Below, piece after piece: positions 25,647 to 34,096 of a DNA stretch of 34,219 nt. The translations under genes and the position numbers were made by a program. A model generated the notes under the pieces. It was not told where the DNA came from and ran no database searches. It saw only the letters and a program-made list of their open reading frames with translations. The stretch covers positions 1 through 34,219 of the forward strand of contig JAPKDK010000004.1 in NCBI GenBank assembly GCA_028872645.1, written 5' to 3'. The DNA is from Verrucomicrobiota bacterium (lineage in GTDB: Bacteria > Verrucomicrobiota > Verrucomicrobiia > Limisphaerales > UBA1100). Position 1 is the stretch's first letter, and the number at the start of each line of letters is the position of its first letter.

Positions 25647-26540
25647 CTAACGAATTTTCATCCGACCATTGGGATCGGGGCGTTGAGTGGGGCGTGTGAA
25701 ATTTTCGTTCACGCCCAAGTACGCCCCGCCGTGACTGTTCGCGTGGGCCTTGATGGCTTTGGCGAGGCCGGCATCGGTGGTCTGCTGCACACTGCAATCG
25801 GCGAGAGTGATTTGGCCTTGACTCGCGCTCAATCCCGCCATCGCGTGGCGTTGAAGCATTTCGGGATCGGCGTGGTCGTTGCCGATGAATTGTTGCTGCG
25901 CGGAATCTTGTTTGGCCAACTGCAATGAGCCGCCGAGAAATTCCGCGGTGTCCGGCAGCGCCTTGCCAGCGGGATACTCAAATTCATATCCCGGCTCGCC
26001 GATGAGGTTGCGCGTGAACGCAAGAATACTCGCGGGCCGCTGCTCATCCGCGCCGAGATGCACGCCGTAACTCATCGAGCGCCGGTCCATGTGAATGTGG
26101 ATGCCATCGAATCCCGCACCGAAGCCTTCCCACTTGCCGTTGGTGGCTTCCTCTTCATTGTAAACCGTCACCGAAGGATCGCAGGGCGAAGCCAGCACGC
26201 GCGCGGTCACCAGTTCGCGCCGCGCCGGTTCGCTCAAAAACATAAACCGAATATCCCACAAATGAATCCAGCCCGAGTGCGCCTGGCCGTACATCCGCTT
26301 GAACATCGCATCGCCCTGATGCTGCGTGAGCAGCCACGGATACCGGGAGTCGTGCGTCATGGAAAACCCGCGCAGTGCCGCATTCACTTGGCGAAGATTA
26401 TTGGCGCACTTGATGCGATTCGCCTTGGTTTTGCCCTTCGCCAGTGTGGGCAGCAATAATCCCGCCAGCACACTGATGATGGCCATCACCACCAACAATT
26501 CCACCAACGTGAATGCGCGCTTGTTTGCCGCCAATTGCAT
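25647..26540 (-). CDS. Prepilin-type N-terminal cleavage/methylation domain protein (pseudopilin-like)
   Basis: 'NKRAFTLVELLVVMAIISVLAGLLLPTLAKGKTKANRIKCANNLRQVN'. Confidence 0.9.
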   Translation of the reverse strand: MQLAANKRAFTLVELLVVMAIISVLAGLLLPTLAKGKTKANRIKCANNLRQVNAALRGFSMTHDSRYPWLLTQHQGDAMFKRMYGQAHSGWIHLWDIRFMFLSEPARRELVTARVLASPCDPSVTVYNEEEATNGKWEGFGAGFDGIHIHMDRRSMSYGVHLGADEQRPASILAFTRNLIGEPGYEFEYPAGKALPDTAEFLGGSLQLAKQDSAQQQFIGNDHADPEMLQRHAMAGLSASQGQITLADCSVQQTTDAGLAKAIKAHANSHGGAYLGVNENFTRPTQRPDPNGRMKIR

Positions 26541-26605
26541 TCGCACACACTGCCCAAAACGCTGGGCAATTGCAATCCGCCGCAATTTATCCAATCCTCC
26601 CGCAG

Positions 26606-27730
26606 ATGAAAACCAAAGCGGCAGTGCTGCACCAGACAGAACAACCCCTGCCGTATGCCGATTCGCAGCCGATGGTCATCGAGGAATTAGAACTCGAAGG
26701 CCCCGGCGAGGGCGAGGTGTTGGTGGAGGTAAAAGGCGCGGGGCTGTGCCACTCAGATTTATCGGTAATCGAAGGCGCGCGCCCGCGCCCTATGCCAATG
26801 GTGCTGGGCCATGAAGCCAGCGGCATTGTGCGCGAAGTAGGCCGGGGCGTGTCCGGATTTTCGCCTGATGACCACGTGGTTTTCACCTTCATCCCCAGCT
26901 GCGGCGCGTGCCGCTATTGCGCCGAAGGCCGCCCTTCCCTCTGCGAACCGGGCGCGGACGCCAACAACGCCGGCACTTTGATGAATGGCGCCCAACGATT
27001 CAGCCGCAACGGCAAATCGTATTTTCACCACTGCGGCGTTTCTGGTTACTCACAATTCACCGTCACTCTGCCTGGCTCTTTGGTGAAAATTGACAACGAC
27101 TTGCCTTTCGAGCACGCCACGCTTTTTGGCTGCGCGGTGATGACCGGCACCGGCGCGGTGATGAATACTGCCGACATTCGTCCGGGCCAATCAGTGGCGG
27201 TATTCGGCCTCGGCGGTGTGGGGCTGGCCGCGCTGATGGGCGCGAAGGCGTGCGACGCGGGCGAAATCATCGCCGTTGATTTACTGGAATCCAAACTCGA
27301 GATGGCCCGCAACCTTGGCGCAACGCACACGATCAATGCCGGCGAATGCGACCCCGTGGAGGCCATCCGCGACCTCACCCACGGCGGCGTAGAAATCGCT
27401 CTCGAAAGCGCTGGTCACGCGAAGGTGCTTGTGCAGGCTTACGAATCCACCGCGCGCGGTGGCACCACCATCGCCATCAGCCTGCCGCATCCGGAGCATC
27501 AATTCAGTGTGTCCGCCGTGTCGCTCAGCGCGCTGGAAAAAACCGTGAAAGGTTCGTACCAAGGCAGCTGCATCCCCACCCGCGACATTCCGCGCTTCAT
27601 CGAAATGTTTCGCGCCGGCAAACTGCCCGTGGACCAACTGCTCTCTAACACCATCCAACTGGAAAAAATCAACGAAGGATTCGACCGCCTCCAACGCGGC
27701 GAAGTAGCGCGACAAGTGATTTTGTTTTAA
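26606..27730 (+). CDS. Zn-dependent alcohol dehydrogenase (MDR family)
   Basis: 'GAGLCHSDLSVIEGARPRPMPMVLGHEASGIVREVG', structural-Zn region 'CGACRYCAEGRPSLCEPG', 'SVAVFGLGGVGLAALMGAKACDAGEIIAVD'. Confidence 0.93.
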   Translation: MKTKAAVLHQTEQPLPYADSQPMVIEELELEGPGEGEVLVEVKGAGLCHSDLSVIEGARPRPMPMVLGHEASGIVREVGRGVSGFSPDDHVVFTFIPSCGACRYCAEGRPSLCEPGADANNAGTLMNGAQRFSRNGKSYFHHCGVSGYSQFTVTLPGSLVKIDNDLPFEHATLFGCAVMTGTGAVMNTADIRPGQSVAVFGLGGVGLAALMGAKACDAGEIIAVDLLESKLEMARNLGATHTINAGECDPVEAIRDLTHGGVEIALESAGHAKVLVQAYESTARGGTTIAISLPHPEHQFSVSAVSLSALEKTVKGSYQGSCIPTRDIPRFIEMFRAGKLPVDQLLSNTIQLEKINEGFDRLQRGEVARQVILF

Positions 27731-27869
27731 ACCCGAACCAGTGACCCCCTCCGTGCCGATTTGGCGTATATCCGAAAGTGTGAGCAATCTGTGAACTACC
27801 CCTAGAAAACAAAAAACAGGTTCGATTCCTTCCTATGGAGCTTTACCTTTGTGTGTGTAAACCGTTAGA

Positions 27870-28280
27870 ATGGCATCCGCGGTGATGTATAAGATAACAA
27901 TTTTTTTCGGAGCGCTTTTGTTTACCACTGGATTGGCTGGATATTTTGGTACAGGTGCAAAGCAGTTAACGGCTTTGATTCCTGCTGCCTTGGGGTTGAT
28001 TCTTTTGGTCTGTGGATTTCTAGCATCCAATGAAAATAGACGGATGATGGCTATGCACATCGCGGTAATGGTGGGCTTGATTGGAGCAATTGGTGTAATT
28101 CCCACCCTATTCAAAAAGGATCAAGCCGCCGCCGCCCTTGCGGCTAAATCCGTGACGCTAGTATTATGCATTATTTTCGTTGGATTGTGCATCCGTTCAT
28201 TTATTGAAGCCCGCAAGGCTCGTGAAGCTGCAGCAGCAGAATCCGGGGAAGATCCAGCGGAGGATTCTGACAGTGAATAG
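27870..28280 (+). CDS. Small multi-pass membrane protein of unknown function
   Basis: 136 aa, about four hydrophobic helices, acidic C-terminal tail 'ESGEDPAEDSDSE'. Confidence 0.75.
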   Translation: MASAVMYKITIFFGALLFTTGLAGYFGTGAKQLTALIPAALGLILLVCGFLASNENRRMMAMHIAVMVGLIGAIGVIPTLFKKDQAAAALAAKSVTLVLCIIFVGLCIRSFIEARKAREAAAAESGEDPAEDSDSE

Positions 28281-28296
28281 GTTTCAGTAAAGATCT

Positions 28297-28467
28297 CTAT
28301 CCCGGCGCCACCATCGTGTTCTTTAAGGCCCCAATTCCCTCAATACTAGCCTCAACCTGATCGCCTGCCTTCAAGTGAACTCCCTTGGCGTGCCCTACTC
28401 CAGCGGCCGTACCCGTGGAAATAATGTCACAGGGCTCCAAGGTTACAAAGGATGAGATAAATTCAAC
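28297..28467 (-). pseudogene. C-terminal remnant of a fumarylacetoacetate hydrolase family gene
   Basis: VEFISSFVTLEPCDIISTGTAAGVGHAKGVHLKAGDQVEASIEGIGALKNTMVAPG matches the C-terminus of the intact FAH at 29010-29957 (VIEFISSYVTLEPGDIISTGTPAGVGDTKGTYLKAGDKLEAAIEGIGVLKNSMVLE). Confidence 0.85.
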
Positions 28468-28999
28468 GCCCAATGACTTCTTTGATGCGCGCGGCAACGT
28501 TGATGGCGTCATCGTGGCGCAGGCCGTGCTGGCCCATATCTTCCGCCGCGCCGCCGAAGGTTTCGAAAACAAGGCTGCTCCAAATCACGCCTTTGGTGTG
28601 GCGCACGCTGGCCAGTCGCGTCATTTCAATTTCCGATTGATGCACACGCAGTGTGAAGAATGTCCAAACCGTGGTATTGATTTTCCCACCTTTCACCTCA
28701 ATGACCGGTGGCCGGAGTAGGCTCGTAAAATTCCAAGTGGAGAAGAACGCGCCAAAGGGGCTCGCTTGCACCATGATTTGCAACTGCCCCGCCTGCGCCG
28801 CCAACAGCGCCGCGTTGGCCGTGTTGCAGTGCGGACATTTTTTTGCTTGGGCGGCAATCGGCTCCCGACAGCCTTCGCACGAGACCGTGTCCCGAATCGG
28901 CCGCGTGCAATGCGGGCAGAAATATCGCGGATTAGAAATCGCATCCCCGCAATTGGGGCAGACGGTGGATTGGGCTGGGGCCTCGGTTGACGTTTCCAT
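28463..28999 (-). CDS. Double zinc-ribbon protein with C-terminal PH-like domain
   Basis: 'CPNCGDAISNPRYFCPHC', 'CEGCREPIAAQAKKCPHC'; C-terminal 'LRVHQSEIEMTRLASVRHTKGVIWSSLVFETFGGA'. Confidence 0.75.
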   Translation of the reverse strand: METSTEAPAQSTVCPNCGDAISNPRYFCPHCTRPIRDTVSCEGCREPIAAQAKKCPHCNTANAALLAAQAGQLQIMVQASPFGAFFSTWNFTSLLRPPVIEVKGGKINTTVWTFFTLRVHQSEIEMTRLASVRHTKGVIWSSLVFETFGGAAEDMGQHGLRHDDAINVAARIKEVIGR

Positions 29000-29009
29000 C
29001 CAAGAAATC

Positions 29010-29957
29010 CTACTCCAAAACCATGCTGTTCTTCAACACCCCAATCCCCTCAATCGCCGCCTCAAGCTTGTCGCCGGCTTTGAGGTAGGTGCCCTTGGTG
29101 TCGCCCACGCCGGCGGGGGTGCCGGTGGAAATGATGTCGCCGGGCTCGAGCGTCACGTATGAGGAGATGAACTCAATGACCGCCGCCACCGGAAAAATCT
29201 GCAGCGCGGTGTTGGCATCCTGTTTCAACACGCCGTTCACCTTCAGCGTGAGCTCGAGCTTCTGCGGGTCGGGGATGTCGTCGGCGCTCGTCACACATGG
29301 GCCGGCCGGGCAAAAGCCATCGTGCCACTTGCCGTGCAGCCAATCGAAGAAGCCGTCCTTCTTGCGCTCGTCCCGCTCGGGGTTGGGCTTGAACTTGCGG
29401 TCGGAAATATCGTTCACCACCGTGTAGCCCGCCACGTGCTTGAGCGCATCCTTTTCCTTCACGCCCTTGGCCGTCTTGCCGATGACAAATGCCAGCTCGC
29501 ATTCCCAGTCGATGTGATCCGGCGAAACCTTCGGGATGGCAATCTCGCCGCCGGGATGATTCAGTGCCGTTGACGCCGGCTTCATGAACACGTACGGAAA
29601 CGTCTTCGCCCGCGCCACCGCGATGCCGCCGCCCTCCTCAATGTGGCTGGCGTAATTGCCCGCCAACAGGAACAGCTTGTTCGGCCGCGGAATCGGCGTG
29701 CGCAAAACCGGCTTGGCCACCGCCAGTTTCTGCGCGAACTCCGGATGCTTCCCCAGCCACACCGCCACAAACTTCGCGTCCGCGTGCTGTTTGCCGTGCG
29801 GCAGATACGCCAGTAAATCATCGCACTCACCCAGCGCCAGCTTGCGGTCAGTCTTCCCCTGCACCGCCTTCGCCGCCGCCTCCATCGGCACGATGTGCTG
29901 GTCAAAATAAAACCCGGCCTGCGCCTTCCCGTCCGTTTGGAATCTGCAGAGTCTCAT
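29010..29957 (-). CDS. Fumarylacetoacetate hydrolase family protein
   Basis: 'NKLFLLAGNYASHIEEGG', 'DHIDWECELAFVIGKTAKGV', 'GYTVVNDISDRKF', 'LEPGDIISTGTPAGVG'. Confidence 0.95.
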   Translation of the reverse strand: MRLCRFQTDGKAQAGFYFDQHIVPMEAAAKAVQGKTDRKLALGECDDLLAYLPHGKQHADAKFVAVWLGKHPEFAQKLAVAKPVLRTPIPRPNKLFLLAGNYASHIEEGGGIAVARAKTFPYVFMKPASTALNHPGGEIAIPKVSPDHIDWECELAFVIGKTAKGVKEKDALKHVAGYTVVNDISDRKFKPNPERDERKKDGFFDWLHGKWHDGFCPAGPCVTSADDIPDPQKLELTLKVNGVLKQDANTALQIFPVAAVIEFISSYVTLEPGDIISTGTPAGVGDTKGTYLKAGDKLEAAIEGIGVLKNSMVLE

Positions 29958-29967
29958 GTTGTTTCCT

Positions 29968-32040
29968 TTATTCGTTTTTCATAAGCCAATCCACTATGTT
30001 AGATGTAGGCAGTGCTCCCTCACCATCCAGCCAAAGCGGGGCGTCCGATAGTTTGAGCAATCCGGGCAAGTCACCATATTTCACGGCACCCGGCAGAAAG
30101 TTGGGGTCGCGATATGATTTTAAATCGGTAAAGCGAAAGCCCTTTGTGTCCAACGCGACCTTGTCGATGGCTTTGCCGGCAATCGCGCGCGCGGCCGCCA
30201 CCCATGGGCCGGCGCCTTCCATGCCCACTAGGCTGATCTGCTCCGGCTTTCCCTTTTCATAACCGCGCACCCAGGCGACCACCGTAAGGATGTCATGCAC
30301 GCGATGGGCAAAGAGCGTGTGGTTGTAACCGAAACTGTAGCCAGCAAACTCGCGACTGTTGCCTACTTTGCGCGTTTGCTCCAGCGGCGCCTTCAGGAAT
30401 TCGCCCTGCTGAAACAGGTCGACCGCCACCACGGAAAATCCCGCATCAAGCAGCTTGCGCACCTGCCCGATGGGTTCGCCATTTTCGTCAAATAAACCGG
30501 CTTTGCCCGCGCCTGTCACGCCGATGGCCACTTTTTTGTTCCATTGCGCCTTGGTCGGGAAGAGCGAAACCACCGGCACCGCCTCGCCGTGCTGTTTCAG
30601 GCGCAGGATATCGGTGTAAACATTATAGCCATCGCGCTTTTTTTCATCCACCTCATCGCGCGTGATGTCGCCGTACGCCGGCAGCCCGCGCCCGATGAGC
30701 GTGCCCCACGCCGCACGCAGTTCGGGCTTCGTCATTTTCTTCACGAGCTTTGCGTCGCGGTCGGCTATCCATTTCGTGAGCTTGCGCTCGAAGGCGTCGC
30801 CGCCCCTGGGCTTGGGATGTTTCTCGTTCCACACCGCGTGCTCCTCCTTCGACAACAGTTTGAAATCCTGCTCCACGATGGGCGTCTTGTGGCCCCACGC
30901 CATGTGGCGGTTGAACCAGTTGTACATTAACCCACGCGAAACGTAATTGTAGTTGTGGCGGAAATGCGTGAGGTCAGTGCAAATCACGTTCTCCTTTTTT
31001 CCGTAGAGGCCGTAGACTTTTTGCAGCTCGGGAAAGCCGTCGGCCATCATCGCCTTGGTCCAGTCGTTGGCGGCGGTCATGCCCTGCGGCTTGGGGGCAA
31101 ACAGCGCGGCGAGTTCCACGTTGCCCGTCCCCACGCGCAGCAGCGTGCAATTCTCGCACGTGCAGCCGCCCTGCATCGACGTGCTCACCATGCCGTTCGG
31201 GAAAGCCGCGATAGGGCGCGGGTCGATGGCGCACAGCAGAATCGTCTGCGTGCCACCGCCGCTGCCGCCGGTCACCGCCATGCGCTTGGGGTCCACGTCC
31301 GGCAGGCTCGCGAGAAAATCCAGCGCGCGAATTCCATTCCAAGTCTGTAGCCCCATGATGGATTGCAGCCGCAACTCCGCTTGCGTGCTGTAAATCCCCC
31401 AACTTTTTTTGCCCTCCATTTCCGGCCGCTGTTTCGCAAACCGATGAGCCAACTGATGCGACAATTGCATACTGTCCGCGTACCCAATCATGTCGAAGAG
31501 CAACACCACGTTGCCCAGTCGCGCCAGCGTCACCGCCCGCGCCACCTTGGGCATCCGGCCCGATTCCATAAATTTCTCCGCGCCGATTTTAATCTCATTC
31601 AAAATCGCCGATTCACTGTGCGTCTGCAACCGCCCACCGTGCCCGTGCGGACACAACACCGCCGGCCGCCGCCCCTTCGCTCCATCGGGCCGAAACAAAA
31701 TGCCCGTCACGAAAAATCCCGGTACGCTTTCAAAATAAACTTTCTCCGCCGTGAACTCATCGCGCTTCACTTTTCCGTGAATCACCGCGTTGAGCGGCGT
31801 CCGCACCGGCATCGGATAAAGCCCCGTCGCCACCAAAACCCGCCGGCGCAGCTCCGCCTTGCGCGCTTCCCATTTCTTCAGCGTCGCCGGCACCGAAAAC
31901 GGAAAATGCCCATTCAAATCCTTGAGCGGTTTCAGCCGAATATCATCGGGCAGTTTCCCTTCCGGAAAAATACGGGGAGATTCCGCGGCGCAAAAAAACA
32001 CACCGCCCATCAAGGCCAAAGAGAGAAAAACGTGTTTCAC
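29968..32040 (-). CDS. Acetylxylan-esterase-like alpha/beta hydrolase, secreted, two-domain
   Basis: 690 aa, signal peptide; 'RRPAVLCPHGHGGR'; nucleophile elbow 'AVTGGSGGGTQTILLCAIDPR'; second hydrolase-like domain at the C-terminus. Confidence 0.85.
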   Translation of the reverse strand: MKHVFLSLALMGGVFFCAAESPRIFPEGKLPDDIRLKPLKDLNGHFPFSVPATLKKWEARKAELRRRVLVATGLYPMPVRTPLNAVIHGKVKRDEFTAEKVYFESVPGFFVTGILFRPDGAKGRRPAVLCPHGHGGRLQTHSESAILNEIKIGAEKFMESGRMPKVARAVTLARLGNVVLLFDMIGYADSMQLSHQLAHRFAKQRPEMEGKKSWGIYSTQAELRLQSIMGLQTWNGIRALDFLASLPDVDPKRMAVTGGSGGGTQTILLCAIDPRPIAAFPNGMVSTSMQGGCTCENCTLLRVGTGNVELAALFAPKPQGMTAANDWTKAMMADGFPELQKVYGLYGKKENVICTDLTHFRHNYNYVSRGLMYNWFNRHMAWGHKTPIVEQDFKLLSKEEHAVWNEKHPKPRGGDAFERKLTKWIADRDAKLVKKMTKPELRAAWGTLIGRGLPAYGDITRDEVDEKKRDGYNVYTDILRLKQHGEAVPVVSLFPTKAQWNKKVAIGVTGAGKAGLFDENGEPIGQVRKLLDAGFSVVAVDLFQQGEFLKAPLEQTRKVGNSREFAGYSFGYNHTLFAHRVHDILTVVAWVRGYEKGKPEQISLVGMEGAGPWVAAARAIAGKAIDKVALDTKGFRFTDLKSYRDPNFLPGAVKYGDLPGLLKLSDAPLWLDGEGALPTSNIVDWLMKNE

Positions 32041-32328
32041 AAATAAATGGGTTCCGCAAATGGTAGCAGTTGGCGTCCGATTGGCAAGGTGAGTTTCCTT
32101 CCAAAACGCTTGCCAACTGACCAGAAACCTCTATCGTGATGCGAACAATGCGCTCACGAGCGCCTCACCTTCCGCCACCAAGGCCACGATTTTCATTTGA
32201 CTGATGTGGGAGGAAACGTGGTGAAAAAACTCTTGGCGTGAACAGTGGCGGAGGTTTTCCAACCTGCCGTATCGCGGCAAAGTGTCGAGAGAACAAAAAC
32301 CTACAATAAGCTGACAAGAACGACGGCG

Positions 32329-33018
32329 CTACATTGCCTCGATTTCCTCAAGTACCTCGGTGGTGGTTTTCAATCGTGCAAATTTCGGCCGCCAGATTTT
32401 GAAACAGGCCTCGTGCAGCTCGGGCCACGGGGAGGCGCAGCCATCAGTGATCGCCGTCACGCAATAGTTGCGCTGGGTGGCGGCTATGAGGGTGGCATTC
32501 ACGCACACGTCGGTGGTGATGCCGACCATAAAAAGATGCGAAATGTTTTGGCAGCGCAACGCGAGGTCCAGCGGCGTGCCGTAAAACTTATCGTACGTGT
32601 GGCCACGGATGATGAGTTCCTCCGCGCGCGGTTGCAGCGCGGGAATAGTGTCCGCTGATTCTGCGCCGGTGCCGGCGTTGTGCCCGATGAGGCAATTGTT
32701 TGATTGGCTGCCAAAACCGGGCGCGCCTTCGCTGGGCAAATGCTCGATTCCAAAGGGGTCGCCGCGAAGACACGGCACGTTTTCGGCATAAACAAACTCA
32801 GTGAAAATTACCGGCGCAGCGGCTGCTCGGAAGGCGTCAATGAGGCTCGCGAGGTTGGGAATAATGTCGCGCGCGGCGGCGACTTCCAGTGATGCGCCTT
32901 CATCGATAAACCCGTGCTGCATATCAATGACGAGCAACGCGGATTTTTCGGCGGTGAAACGATGGGTGTCATCGATGACCTTTAGTTTGGCGGCGAGATT
33001 GGCGTCGTGGGAACTCAT
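32329..33018 (-). CDS. Cysteine hydrolase, isochorismatase family
   Basis: 'SALLVIDMQHGFIDEGA', 'IIRGHTYDKFYGTPLDLAL', 'LFMVGITTDVCVNATLIAATQRNY'. Confidence 0.93.
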   Translation of the reverse strand: MSSHDANLAAKLKVIDDTHRFTAEKSALLVIDMQHGFIDEGASLEVAAARDIIPNLASLIDAFRAAAAPVIFTEFVYAENVPCLRGDPFGIEHLPSEGAPGFGSQSNNCLIGHNAGTGAESADTIPALQPRAEELIIRGHTYDKFYGTPLDLALRCQNISHLFMVGITTDVCVNATLIAATQRNYCVTAITDGCASPWPELHEACFKIWRPKFARLKTTTEVLEEIEAM

Positions 33019-33217
33019 GGGTGGAAACTAAAAAGTCGAAAGCAGAAAGTCAAAACCACAGTGTAAATATGTGTCGAAATCATTCACCATTCCGGATTCC
33101 TCCGGCATTGAGCCGTTCGATTTGTTCTGCCTCAATGCGATCGGATTCATTGCTCAGGCTGAAAAACCGTTCGTCTGGTTTCGGTAGCGAACAGGGTGAT
33201 CAAAACGAATACGATTA

Positions 33218-33448
33218 TTACGATAAGCATCGCACTCCCTCATTGGCAGGCACGGCTTCGGGGTTCGCTGCAAGCCAAACCTCCACCCGAAAGGCCACTT
33301 CCCGCCCTGCTCCATTTGGCAGAAACTCCAGCAAATCATCGATGTCCGGCAAGGATTCGCCAGCCGCTTTTGCGGCGGCACTCAACGGGATTATTTTTTC
33401 GCTTGTGAAAAACCCAGCGCGGGCATGGATGGGGGAATTTAAAAAGCG
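33218..33448 (-). pseudogene. N-terminal remnant of a fumarylacetoacetate hydrolase family gene
   Basis: RFLNSPIHARAGFFTSEKIIPLSAAAKAAGESLPDIDDLLEFLPNGAGREVAFRVEVWLAANPEAVP aligns to the N-terminus of the intact FAH (RFQTDGKAQAGFYFDQHIVPMEAAAKAVQGK...CDDLLAYLPHGKQHADAKFVAVWLGKHPEFAQ); stops before the catalytic core. Confidence 0.75.
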
Positions 33449-33456
33449 CCCTGTCC

Positions 33457-34062
33457 TTATTTTTTGGCGTATGCGGCCAGCCAATCGGCGGCAGCTTTTT
33501 CAGCGGCAGCTTTTTCAGCGGCCGATACTTTGGGCTCTTTGAGCACGGTCTGTTGGATGCGCGGCAGAAACGCTTTCGCAACTTTGCTGCCGAGGCCATC
33601 GGCGATGAGGTACCACTTGTACGCAGCGGGATAATCGCGCGCGGGGAGGCCTACTTGGTTGTAGTATAGTTCGGCCAAGCCCAGTTGCGATTCGACGTGG
33701 CCTTTCTCGGCGGCTTTGATGTACCACTCCATCGATTTTTTATAATCGCGGGTAACGCCCTGCCCGTTGCGGTGCATCCACGCCACGGTGGATTCCGAAA
33801 TCACGTGGCCCTTTTCCGCCGAGGCGAGGTACGCCTTGTACGCCTCGGGGTAATTGCGGCCCGTGCCTTTGCCGGCGTAATAGAGATCGCCCAGTTCGTG
33901 CAACGTGGCGGCATCGCCCTTGGCGGCTTCGGCTTTCACGGATTCGAATTTCGCCTTGGCCGCTGCGATGGCGGGGTTAACCGGAGCAGGTTGCGCCGGT
34001 TTGTTTTGTGCTCCAGCGTTTAGAGAAATCAACAGAATGGAAATCAACAGTGTATTCTTCAT
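33457..34062 (-). CDS. Sel1-repeat (TPR-like) secreted protein
   Basis: Signal peptide; 'LGDLYYAGKGTGRNYPEAYKAYLASAEKGHVISESTVAWMHRNGQGVTRDYKKSMEWYIKAAEKGHVESQLGLAELYY'. Confidence 0.9.
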   Translation of the reverse strand: MKNTLLISILLISLNAGAQNKPAQPAPVNPAIAAAKAKFESVKAEAAKGDAATLHELGDLYYAGKGTGRNYPEAYKAYLASAEKGHVISESTVAWMHRNGQGVTRDYKKSMEWYIKAAEKGHVESQLGLAELYYNQVGLPARDYPAAYKWYLIADGLGSKVAKAFLPRIQQTVLKEPKVSAAEKAAAEKAAADWLAAYAKK

Positions 34063-34096
34063 AGTAAAAAATTTGGTAATCGTAAATCAAAAGCGG

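Noticed and set aside
27810-27840. tRNA T-arm-like 'CAGGTTCGATTCCTTCC'
   Set aside because: Only about 3 bp of stem, with no plausible acceptor, D or anticodon arms nearby; a chance B-box-like match.
28463-28572. N-terminal part of the 91-aa ORF 28297-28572 (MFSKPSAARRKIWASTACATMTPSTLPRASKKSLG)
   Set aside because: Out-of-frame translation of the 3' end of the zinc-ribbon gene; only residues from VEFISSF onward show FAH similarity.
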